Shown: positions 1-6,261 of the stretch, piece by piece | Layout of the letters: each line of letters begins with the position of its first letter | Numbering within the stretch: position 1 is the stretch's first letter | Origin: JANXYW01 sp964458665 | GTDB taxonomy: Bacteria > Chloroflexota > Dehalococcoidia > DSTF01 > JACRBR01 | Direction: 5' to 3' | DNA length: 10,787 nucleotides | NCBI GenBank assembly: GCA_964458665.1 | Contig: CAYWOO010000210.1 | Location: forward strand, 1 to 10,787 | Notes under the pieces: generated by a model | Databases searched by the model: none | What the model was told of the DNA's origin: nothing | Seen by the model: only the letters and a program-made list of their open reading frames with translations | Translations under genes and position numbers: made by a program

Positions 1-812
1 CGGCCGAAAGTCGGCGCGCGTGTGTGATCGCCTTTACCAGCGGCAAGGGAGGCGTCGGCAAGTCGAATCTCGCACTCAACGTGGCTGTCGCGTTGGCTCA
101 GCAGAACGCTCGTGTCTGCGTCCTGGATGCGAATCAAGGACATAGCAGCCTTGAGCTGTTGTGCGGTTTGAATTGCTACTGGAATCTGAGTCATGTGCTC
201 ACGGGTGCGAAGTCGCTGCAGGATGTGATCCTCAAAGGCCCGGCGGGGATCAACGTCGTGCCCGCTGCCGGCGGGTTGATCGAGTTCGCCGACGTGACTA
301 ATCGCACGCGACACGAACTCGCGACGCAGTTCGACACGCTCGAAGCGGCATTTGACTTTTTGATCCTCGACACGTCCGCCGGACCGCATCGCGCGGCACG
401 GCAATTCGCCATGGCGGCGGACTTCGTCTTCCTGGTCGCGACGCCGGAACCAACCGCGATCGCTGATGCCTACGCGACACTCAAGGCTTGGCACCCGGAC
501 TTGCCGACGTGCCCGGAAGTTCTCGTCAATCGAGTCGAATCGCCGCAGCAAGCCCACCAGATTCTGACACGCTTCGCTCAAACGGCGGAGCTGTTTCTGC
601 ACTGCGAAGTCTCCGCCGGTAGCTTCGTTTCCGAAGATCGGAACGTTTCGCGAGCCATCTTTCAGCGACAACCATTCCTCTGTACCTTCCCCGACTCCGC
701 CGCGTCGCAAGACGTTCAGCAGATCGCCAAGCGACTCCTCGCCGGTTCAATCCCCACCCACAACGAACCCTTCCTCAGCCGGCTGATCACCCGGCCCGTT
801 CCACTCTTGTAG
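1..812 (+). CDS. flhG: FlhG/YlxH-type MinD-like ATPase (5' end outside window)
   Basis: This is a P-loop ATPase of the MinD/ParA superfamily, most like FlhG (YlxH, FleN), which controls flagellar number and placement at the membrane, usually with the SRP-like GTPase FlhF. Counting from the GTG at 24, the deviant Walker A SGKGGVGKS is at residues 6-14 with the signature lysine at K8. VLDANQG (D35) is the Walker A' aspartate, LILDTSAG (D116) is Walker B, and TPEPTAIADAY (140-150) is a stretch typical of FlhG. The frame is open back to base 3, reading A-E-S-R-R-A-C-V before the beta-1 strand. A start at GTG 24 would leave almost nothing before beta-1 and has no clear ribosome site, so the true start is probably upstream of the window. 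It ends in TAG at 810-812. The fliA gene downstream supports a flagellar role over cell-division MinD. The family call is firm; the exact start is unknown. Confidence 0.88.
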   Translation, partial: AESRRACVIAFTSGKGGVGKSNLALNVAVALAQQNARVCVLDANQGHSSLELLCGLNCYWNLSHVLTGAKSLQDVILKGPAGINVVPAAGGLIEFADVTNRTRHELATQFDTLEAAFDFLILDTSAGPHRAARQFAMAADFVFLVATPEPTAIADAYATLKAWHPDLPTCPEVLVNRVESPQQAHQILTRFAQTAELFLHCEVSAGSFVSEDRNVSRAIFQRQPFLCTFPDSAASQDVQQIAKRLLAGSIPTHNEPFLSRLITRPVPLL

Positions 813-897
813 GGCGTGCAAGTCATCATTGCATTGCCTTAACACCCCGTTGTCTTGGCTCCGACTTTTCCGATCAGGAAATCTGTAACGAAAGGAC

Positions 898-926
898 TCA
901 AGTTTCCCCCCACGTTCTGCCGATTT
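898..926 (+). promoter_or_regulatory. candidate sigma-28 (FliA) promoter upstream of fliA
   Basis: TCAAGTTT at 898-905 matches the sigma-28 -35 consensus TAAAGTTT at 7 of 8 bases. GCCGATTT at 919-926 matches the -10 consensus GCCGATAA at 6 of 8. The spacer is 13 nt, against the usual 11, which is the main weakness. It lies about 215 nt upstream of the fliA start, so transcription from it would give a long leader and a positive autoregulatory loop. This is a match by eye with no statistics behind it. Confidence 0.35.
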
Positions 927-1128
927 CTCCTCAAGAGACGAAAGCCATCCTTGCGCCTCGACGTCACGTCGGCGACACAATACTGATGGTCAAATCTCTC
1001 CCACCTCACAGGCGACGAACGAGCAACCGCGGTCACTCGCATCACGCAAATGTCCCGGAGCAATGACGCTCGCCGTTGCAACGTCATCCCACCTCAACAC
1101 ACCGACCGGAATCAGATCGACCCACCAC

Positions 1129-1134
1129 GGAGGG
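1129..1134 (+). promoter_or_regulatory. ribosome binding site that fixes the fliA start
   Basis: GGAGGG lies 7 nt upstream of the ATG at 1142. It selects that codon over an in-frame ATG at 1076, which has no comparable site and would add 22 residues not expected in the family. Confidence 0.8.
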
Positions 1135-1141
1135 TTTTCTC

Positions 1142-1924
1142 ATGGCTGTCGCAAGGCTCACCGAAGAACAAGTCGCCGAACTGTGGCAGGAATATAAAAA
1201 GGATCAAGCCAATCAGGAACACCGCAACGCGCTCATGGAGCGTTACCTGCCGCTGGTGCGGTACAACGCCGAGCGCGTGTGGGCCAAGCTGCCCGACGGC
1301 GTCGATCTGAATGATCTGATCTCTGCCGGCGTGTTTGGCTTAATGGATGCCATCGAGGCGTTCGACATGGAACGCGGCGTGAAGTTTGAAACGTACTGCG
1401 TGCCGCGCATCCGCGGAGCCATGCTTGACGAACTGCGCACGATGGACTGGGTGCCGCGCTTGGTTCGCAGCAAAGCCAGCAAGGTGGAAGCCGCGCGCAA
1501 GCGAGCGGAACTGGAACTCGGTCATCCACCCTGTGATGTGGATATCGCCAAGCAACTCGAAATTTCCGTCGAAGAGTACGACAAGATGAAAGCCGAGGCG
1601 AGCGCGGTGAATCTCGTCAGCCTCAACAAGAAGTGGTACGAAACTGACAGCTATAAAGACGTCCGCGAGGTCGACATTCTGGAGGACTCCAAAGGGGAAG
1701 ACCCCACCCGCGGCATCCAGAAACGCGACCTGCTGCGGCTCGTCACGAAAGGTCTCAGTCGCAACGAGCGGCTGATCATCATTTTGTACTATTACGAAGA
1801 ACTGACGATGAAGGAGATCGGCAACACGCTGGGCCTGTCCGAGTCGCGAGTCAGCCAAATGCACTCCAGCATCGTCATGCGATTGAAGGATCAGCTCTGC
1901 CGCCGCCGGCCGGAGTTCGGGTAA
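1142..1924 (+). CDS. fliA: FliA/WhiG family flagellar RNA polymerase sigma factor (sigma-28)
   Basis: This is an alternative sigma factor of the FliA group that directs RNA polymerase to late flagellar and motility promoters. The 260-residue protein has the usual family length. Region 2 covers about residues 30-105, with the block DLISAGVFGLMDAIEAFD at 58-75 and the core- and -10-contacting stretch RIRGAMLDELRTMDWVPR ending at 106. Region 3 covers about 108-160. Region 4.2 carries a helix-turn-helix near 221-249 with the FliA hallmark LGLSESRVSQMHS. The ATG at 1142 is chosen for its strong GGAGGG site. It follows flhG after a 329-bp leader that holds a possible FliA-type promoter, and it ends in TAA. 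A planctomycete FliA/WhiG protein is the safest label. A developmental WhiG-like role is possible but less likely beside flhG. Confidence 0.94.
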   Translation: MAVARLTEEQVAELWQEYKKDQANQEHRNALMERYLPLVRYNAERVWAKLPDGVDLNDLISAGVFGLMDAIEAFDMERGVKFETYCVPRIRGAMLDELRTMDWVPRLVRSKASKVEAARKRAELELGHPPCDVDIAKQLEISVEEYDKMKAEASAVNLVSLNKKWYETDSYKDVREVDILEDSKGEDPTRGIQKRDLLRLVTKGLSRNERLIIILYYYEELTMKEIGNTLGLSESRVSQMHSSIVMRLKDQLCRRRPEFG

Positions 1925-1940
1925 GCCACGTTGGCGGTCA

Positions 1941-1970
1941 TTGGTCCTTTGTTTGGCCTCAACGGACCAA
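1941..1970 (+). terminator. hairpin after fliA (possible terminator or processing site)
   Basis: TTGGTCC at 1941-1947 pairs with GGACCAA at 1964-1970. After one mismatch the stem continues with TTG (1949-1951) and CAA (1960-1962), giving 10 base pairs around an 8-nt loop. It starts 16 nt after the fliA stop. No T-run follows, so it is not a classical intrinsic terminator. It may instead stabilise the transcript 3' end or separate fliA from the small lipoprotein gene. Confidence 0.4.
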
Positions 1971-2011
1971 CGACGAAGGACGATCCATAACCGCTCGAAG
2001 GGCATGCCCTC

Positions 2012-2245
2012 GTGAACCAGGTCCGACGACTGCTGACGATCGCCGTCATATTCGGCCTGTTGCCCGGCTGCGTGGGGCTGTCGAGTCCGTTCCCCTTCTC
2101 GCGGCGAGCCTCGCGCGTCGTGCTGCATCGGCAGCCACCCAACCTCTCGCGAGCCCAGTTCGCACGTTTGCATCGCCAGTATGACGAATCGTGCGCGACG
2201 GCGACGGCTAACGAGCCGAAAGAGCTTGACGCTTCTCGGCGATGA
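2012..2245 (+). CDS. small predicted lipoprotein, function unknown
   Basis: A GTG-started gene of 77 residues. The N-terminus has the three parts of a lipoprotein signal peptide: a basic n-region (MNQVRR), a hydrophobic stretch (LLTIAVIFG) and the lipobox LLPGC, with the acylated cysteine at C20. The mature part of about 57 residues is rich in arginine and serine and resembles no family I recognise. GAAGGG at 1997-2002 lies 9 nt upstream of the start as a fair ribosome site. It sits 87 bp after fliA on the same strand, so it could be a flagellar or envelope lipoprotein, but nothing in the sequence proves that. Its last 38 bp overlap the 3' end of the convergent DinB-fold gene. The overlap, the GTG start and the small size leave some chance that it is not a gene. 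Confidence 0.55.
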   Translation: MNQVRRLLTIAVIFGLLPGCVGLSSPFPFSRRASRVVLHRQPPNLSRAQFARLHRQYDESCATATANEPKELDASRR

Positions 2246-2693
2246 ACGGCACGTGATGCGGAATGTGTCCCGTGATCCGTTCCAGCAACGTCCGCAACGC
2301 GAGCGGCCCATCGCTGCTGTGCCGGGCAACACGCTGGAAATCGGCTTCGTGCAAACTTCGCAGAATCGCCGCCATCTGCTTTCGCACGCATTCGATGAGG
2401 CACAGTTCGGTCTCAAGGTCGCGTTTGTGATACGCCAGCTTCGCGGCGAACTTATCCGGATCACCCCCGAAGATCGTCGGTTCGTTCTCGGCCAGAGCAC
2501 GCTTCATCCGATCCGCATAAACTGGCTCGAAGTCGGCCAGGTGAGCGACCACTTCGAGTGTGCTCCACTTGCCGGCGACCGGCCGAGCCAATAGTTGCTC
2601 GCGTGTCATGTCGGCAACCGCCTCGCGCAACAACTTCGGGCCGCCGAAGTACTCGTCGATCAATCGAGCGTGACTCAGTTCGCTCAGATTCAT
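2208..2693 (-). CDS. DinB-family (DinB_2/YfiT-like) four-helix-bundle protein
   Basis: A 161-residue cytoplasmic protein of the DinB/YfiT fold, a metal-binding four-helix bundle. Known members include thiol S-transferases and many uncharacterised proteins. The start LSELSHARLIDEYFGG resembles helix 1. KWSTLEVVAHLADFE supplies the helix-2 histidine H51, and TGHIPHHVPFI supplies H143 and H147 in the usual HxxxH spacing, completing the three-histidine site. The ATG at 2693 is chosen because GAGGGAG (2700-2706) lies 6 nt upstream. An open frame extends further upstream, but those codons run into the LRR gene and do not look like this family. It is the last gene of the minus-strand unit, 40 bp after the LRR/HEAT gene. 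The substrate is unknown. It has no link to the DNA polymerase also called DinB. Confidence 0.82.
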   Translation of the reverse strand: MNLSELSHARLIDEYFGGPKLLREAVADMTREQLLARPVAGKWSTLEVVAHLADFEPVYADRMKRALAENEPTIFGGDPDKFAAKLAYHKRDLETELCLIECVRKQMAAILRSLHEADFQRVARHSSDGPLALRTLLERITGHIPHHVPFIAEKRQALSAR

Positions 2694-2699
2694 GGTAGG

Positions 2700-2706
2700 C
2701 TCCCTC
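2700..2706 (-). promoter_or_regulatory. ribosome binding site that fixes the DinB-fold start
   Basis: On the minus strand this reads GAGGGAG, 6 nt before the ATG at 2693. It rules out the longer upstream reading, which would overlap the end of the LRR/HEAT gene. Confidence 0.75.
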
Positions 2707-2733
2707 AATAATTTCCAGCATACTGCCGGTGAT

Positions 2734-4635
2734 CTATGGTTGCTGGAAATGTTTCTCCTTTGGCGACTGATCTTCGGCAGCTTGGAAATCTCGAATGGCC
2801 CTGGCAGCGAGTGCCAATGCGTCCTGGCCGAGTTCGGCGACCCGCCGGTCGTCACTGGCAGAAATCTCAAGCAACTCATGAACGATGGTCGGAACGACTT
2901 CCGAGTTCTCCGGCGTTAGAAGCGTGACAAGCAGTCGCCCCCCGGCGGGGTCGCCGTCGCGGACCCGTTCAATACAGTCAACGGCAACTTCGCGCGCCAG
3001 CGCGTTGTCGCCGCGAGCCAAGTCGCAAATCACTTCTAAGAAGAAGTTCGCATTGCTGGTCCCGCGATCGGTATTTTGTAATAGCTGTCGAAGTTGGGGG
3101 ACGTAAGCTCGTGCTGCCTCTGAGTTGACTTCGACAATCTTTCTGATCGAATATTTTACGTATCCGAAATCTCCTTGTTCGAGCATCTCGATCAGCACGG
3201 GCATCACTTCTGGAGCACGATTCGGATGGTGATGGACGAGATCGCCTAGCACCTCCGAAACGGCCAAGCGCACGGTCTGACCAGGATCCTTGGAAAGCCG
3301 GAGCAACCGGGGCAAACCGAAATCGACCGCGTTTTCGCTCGGCACCCAATCCTTCAGGAAAGGGTGCCCATATCGACTGAACCCGTACACCGCGATGGCT
3401 CGGACGCTGGAATCCTGGTGAGCAAACATCCGGTCTAGTTCACGCGCGGCTTCCGGGTTTTCCAATCCGTCTCGAAGCAACAGATACAAACCGTACCTGG
3501 CCAGGTACTCAGCATCTCGAAAATTCGTCACTGCTTGCAACGCATCCAGGAGCTGTGGGATGTCGTCCTTCGTAAAGCTGTCGCATGCAAAAGTGCAAAC
3601 TTCGTAGGTGCGCGGTTCCGGGTCCTGAAGTCGTCGGAGGAATTCGGCGACCGACTTAATCGCCTCGCCCGTTCGCCGCGGCTGCGCTGGGCCCCCGAAA
3701 TAATTCCCCATCTGATGCCGACCCACGCCACGCGGACCAATCGCCTCAATCAATTGCGTGACTTGCCGCGGATCAAGGTCGGCTTCGCAGGCAACGACTT
3801 CGACGACTCCCGCCAGCGTCTCGTCCCAAGGCTCTGCTGCATTCCATAACGTATGCCCGCTTGGGTTCATCCCTTGCACGCATACGGATCCGGCCAGGGG
3901 GCTCACAAGTTCCTTGGTTCGCCGCCCTAATCCGTCGGCCACATGAATGCGAATGTGCCCCAGCGACTTCACGGCTTGAAGGGCCAGGACGCCGTCGTTT
4001 GTAATGCACGTGTCGTCAAGGTCCAGCGTCTTGAGGGATGCGAGTTTCTTCAGCGACTGCACGCCTGCCGCGGTAACTGAGGTGTCGTTGATCTCCAAGT
4101 TGACAAGGCTCGTCATTTCCACCAGTCGAGCGAGACCAATGTCAGTCGTGGACGTGTTGCGAAGCGACAATGTCGTCAGTTGAAGTTTGCTCCAGGGAAT
4201 GTCGTTGTCAGAGACGTTTGACCCCGCGAGAGACAAACTGCGGAGTGCGGTCAAACCGCTGATGGCACGGTACTCCTCGCTCCCCAGATTTGCTCCATCG
4301 AGGTTCAGCCGTTCGATTGTGGTGAATGCACTCAGCCGCATGATAAGGTCGCCGTCGATCGGCACTCCGCCAAGATTGACTGCGAGCAAAGGCGGAGGCG
4401 CGCCGCGCATGCCATTAGGAACAAGGACAATGCCGCCTCCGAGTCGCTCGACATCTTGGACAAACGCTTGTTGGCGCAATTTAAGTTGAATTCGACGCTC
4501 CGCAGACAGGATCAAGAGCAGAATCAAAGCCCCGACAGCCGCCAGCAGAAAAGCGGCAATCCAATTTCGCTGCCGGCTGACGAATCGTCCGCAGCGAGCC
4601 AGCAGATTCCGCTCGTCCGTTCCGTTCGATGGCAT
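2734..4635 (-). CDS. single-pass membrane protein with leucine-rich and HEAT-like repeats
   Basis: A 633-residue protein. Residues 1-24 are polar and basic, and a strong membrane helix at about 25-45 (WIAAFLLAAVGALILLLIL) anchors it. Residues 106-230 form four to five leucine-rich repeats of about 24 residues with the T-x-I/V-T-x-x-G-L spacing common in planctomycete LRR proteins (NDTSVTAAGVQSLKKL, DDTCITNDGVLAL). After a linker with a GMNPSGHTLW stretch, residues 350-610 form helical HEAT/armadillo-like repeats (SSVRAIAVYGFSRYG, QTVRLAVSEVLGDLVHHH). Both modules bind proteins in other families, so a scaffold or interaction role is likely. The positive-inside rule would put the repeats outside the cytoplasm, as inference. 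The ATG at 4635 is preferred over a TTG two codons earlier because GGGAGA (4642-4647) is 6 nt upstream. It lies 78 bp after the dipeptidase gene. The biological role is unknown. Confidence 0.85.
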   Translation of the reverse strand: MPSNGTDERNLLARCGRFVSRQRNWIAAFLLAAVGALILLLILSAERRIQLKLRQQAFVQDVERLGGGIVLVPNGMRGAPPPLLAVNLGGVPIDGDLIMRLSAFTTIERLNLDGANLGSEEYRAISGLTALRSLSLAGSNVSDNDIPWSKLQLTTLSLRNTSTTDIGLARLVEMTSLVNLEINDTSVTAAGVQSLKKLASLKTLDLDDTCITNDGVLALQAVKSLGHIRIHVADGLGRRTKELVSPLAGSVCVQGMNPSGHTLWNAAEPWDETLAGVVEVVACEADLDPRQVTQLIEAIGPRGVGRHQMGNYFGGPAQPRRTGEAIKSVAEFLRRLQDPEPRTYEVCTFACDSFTKDDIPQLLDALQAVTNFRDAEYLARYGLYLLLRDGLENPEAARELDRMFAHQDSSVRAIAVYGFSRYGHPFLKDWVPSENAVDFGLPRLLRLSKDPGQTVRLAVSEVLGDLVHHHPNRAPEVMPVLIEMLEQGDFGYVKYSIRKIVEVNSEAARAYVPQLRQLLQNTDRGTSNANFFLEVICDLARGDNALAREVAVDCIERVRDGDPAGGRLLVTLLTPENSEVVPTIVHELLEISASDDRRVAELGQDALALAARAIRDFQAAEDQSPKEKHFQQP

Positions 4636-4713
4636 TTTCAATCTCCCGTCGCGGATTCCGAAGCTAACGAATGCCGAACGTCTCTCAATTCGGACAGCTT
4701 TAAGACCGGTTCT

Positions 4714-5979
4714 TCAGTTCGAATTGGCCAGTTCGTGAGCGACTTCTTCCGCGTCGCGCATCACGCGCAGCACGTTGCCGCTCATGATGCGGTGAATCTG
4801 CTCCGCCGAGTAGCCACGGTTGAGCAATTCTTGGGTGATGACCGGATAGGTCGAGACATCTTCAAGCTGACGCGGGCAGGTCGTGATGCCGTCGAAGTCC
4901 GAGCCGAGGCCGACGTGCTCAATACCGGCCACTTTTACGATGTGCTCGATGTGATCGACGACGTCTTGCACCGTTCCCGGTTCGATGGGGTTGTCGAGTT
5001 CCCATTTCTTCTTGGCCTTCTTGAAGTCGGCTTCCTTCGGGAACTGCTGCTGCAGGTCGCGGTTGACCTGAAACATGTTGGCTCGCCGCTTGGCCGACTC
5101 CGGATGAACAAAGCCGGAGAAGAAATTGACCATCACCACGCCACCGTTTTCGCGCGTAAGCCGGAGCACGTCGTCCGGCACGTTGCGCGGGTGATCGGCG
5201 ATCGCGCGCGCGGACGAGTGCGAAAAGATGATCGGCGCGCGAGTCACTCTCAGGGCATCTTTCATCGTCTCCGGCGAGACGTGCGACAAATCGACCAACA
5301 TGCCCAGCCGATTCATCTCGCGCACGACCTCCTCGCCGAACGCCGTCAGCCCGCCGTGCTTCGCCCCGTCGGTGGCCGAGTCGGCCCAATTGAGCGTGTC
5401 GGAATGGGTGAGCGTCATGTACCGCACGCCATGCTCGTACAGACGTCGCAGATTTTCGATCGAGTTGTCGATCGAGTGGCCTCCCTCGACTCCGATCAGT
5501 GACGCAATCTTACCCGATTTCTGGATGCGGTTCACGTCGTCCGCCGTCGTCGCGAACTCAAAGACGTCCGGATATCGCTTGACCATCGAGCGAATGATTT
5601 CGATCTGTTCAAGCGTCATCGCGAACGATTTGCCAGGCTGCTTGGCCGTCTCCGCCGGGACGTACGCGGCCCAAAATTGAGCCCCGACGTTGCCCGCTCG
5701 CAGTCGCGGGATGTCCGTGTGAAACTTCGGCACGCCCTTCGCGATGTCCGCTTTGTCAAACGACCCGCCCGCTTGCTTCCGCAGCTCCCACGGCAAGTCA
5801 TTATGCCCGTCAAACACGAATGCGGCGGCATGTACCTTGCGAGCCTCGTCCGTCACGATGACGAGAGGTCGCTCGGTGGCGGCGACGCGAGGTGCGAACG
5901 ACAAAACGAAAGCAACCGCCAGGCAAGCGATCACATGGTTCAATTGACCCACAGCATGCGGCGTATCGTGCTTCGTCAT
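4714..5979 (-). CDS. secreted membrane dipeptidase, peptidase family M19
   Basis: A zinc dipeptidase related to renal dipeptidase (DPEP1), expected to cleave dipeptides, including some with a D-residue at the C-terminal side, outside the cytoplasm. Of its 421 residues, about 1-34 form a signal peptide (HVIACLAVAFVLSFAP, then a likely AA cleavage region). Metal ligands are in place: H59 and D61 in DGHNDLPW, bridging E165 in LIGVEGGHS, H233 in DLSHVSPE, and H254 in IFSHSSARA. R265 sits 11 residues past H254, the same spacing as R230 after H219 in the human enzyme. D361 is in GLGSDFDG. A lysine-rich insertion near 310-330 makes the last spacing longer than in DPEP1. The ATG at 5979 follows GAAGGA (5987-5992) by 7 nt, and this initiation region lies inside a short interspersed repeat. 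It appears to be the first gene of a three-gene minus-strand unit. Confidence 0.93.
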   Translation of the reverse strand: MTKHDTPHAVGQLNHVIACLAVAFVLSFAPRVAATERPLVIVTDEARKVHAAAFVFDGHNDLPWELRKQAGGSFDKADIAKGVPKFHTDIPRLRAGNVGAQFWAAYVPAETAKQPGKSFAMTLEQIEIIRSMVKRYPDVFEFATTADDVNRIQKSGKIASLIGVEGGHSIDNSIENLRRLYEHGVRYMTLTHSDTLNWADSATDGAKHGGLTAFGEEVVREMNRLGMLVDLSHVSPETMKDALRVTRAPIIFSHSSARAIADHPRNVPDDVLRLTRENGGVVMVNFFSGFVHPESAKRRANMFQVNRDLQQQFPKEADFKKAKKKWELDNPIEPGTVQDVVDHIEHIVKVAGIEHVGLGSDFDGITTCPRQLEDVSTYPVITQELLNRGYSAEQIHRIMSGNVLRVMRDAEEVAHELANSN

Positions 5980-6022
5980 TCGTCATTCCTTCGGTGTTCG
6001 GACTTCGTCATTCCGCCTTCGG
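5971..6022. repeat. short imperfect repeat of a CTTCGTCATTC unit
   Basis: CTTCGTCATTC at 5971-5981 overlaps a second CGTCATTCCTTCGG copy (5981-5994). A third copy, with the continuation CTTCGTCATTCCGCCTTCGG, lies at 6003-6022. The last copy runs into a 5-bp hairpin, CCGCC-TTC-GGCGG at 6012-6024. This looks like an interspersed intergenic repeat fragment. On the minus strand it supplies both the ribosome site and the start codon of the dipeptidase gene. Confidence 0.5.
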
Positions 6023-6162
6023 CGGCTCGATCTCTTTGAGCACGCGGCATCGTACTCCAGACAGGTTGCGATACCAGCGCGATCGTGCCTCGCTTGTCAC
6101 GACGCAGTTGGCGGCCCGTCCATAACGCTCTCCTTCTCCACCGACACCGACGCATCTTCCTC

Positions 6163-6261
6163 TCGCTCCTGATGATCGAAGCACTTCCCGCTGACCGCGT
6201 CCGTCCCGCACAAAAACGCCCGCCGCACGCACCGGTTGATGCAGTGATAAACCCCCACATC
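6163..6261 (-). pseudogene. N-terminal remnant of a Y1 (REP-associated, RAYT-like) transposase
   Basis: Read on the minus strand, this encodes GVYHCINRCVRRAFLCG and then DAVSGKCFDH. That is the opening of HUH-type Y1 transposases of the RAYT group, which begin with a Y-H-C/V-x-x-R-C/G-V-R-R-x-F-L-C pattern. The rest of the family, including the HxH metal site and the catalytic tyrosine, is missing: after FDH the sequence turns to unrelated basic, repetitive codons. The remnant is only about 33 codons long and its upstream side abuts the ISL3 fragment almost exactly (6261/6262). It is a dead fragment, probably cut by insertion or deletion. The identification rests on one motif and needs a search to confirm. 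Confidence 0.6.

Larger units (their letters stand above)
813..1141 (+). other. 329-bp non-coding leader between flhG and fliA
   Basis: I see no believable gene here. The short open frames on both strands lack ribosome sites and recognisable sequence. The stretch holds a small hairpin (TTTCC at 867-871, GGAAA at 877-881), a candidate sigma-28 promoter (898-926), a 13-bp palindrome (959-971) and the fliA ribosome site (1129-1134). Its length suggests that fliA has its own promoter or leader-level control instead of simple read-through from flhG. Confidence 0.6.

Noticed and set aside
1340..2500. A 386-codon minus-strand open frame across fliA, the lipoprotein and part of the DinB-fold gene
   Set aside because: It is antisense to the clear sigma-factor gene and shares its lower part with DinB-fold sequence in another frame. 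It has no ribosome site or recognisable domain.
2181..2594. A 137-codon plus-strand frame opposite the DinB-fold gene
   Set aside because: The minus-strand reading has the metal-site histidines and a strong ribosome site. This frame is its shadow.
4456..5502. A 348-codon plus-strand open frame antisense to the dipeptidase and the start of the LRR gene
   Set aside because: It lies opposite two well-supported genes, has no family resemblance, and is a typical by-product of GC-rich codon use on the other strand.
6008..6232. A 74-codon minus-strand frame rich in arginine and glycine between the dipeptidase and the ISL3 remnant
   Set aside because: It overlaps the RAYT-like remnant in a different frame and ends in the repeat hairpin. 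It looks like repeat-derived sequence instead of a gene, though similar frames may be annotated elsewhere.
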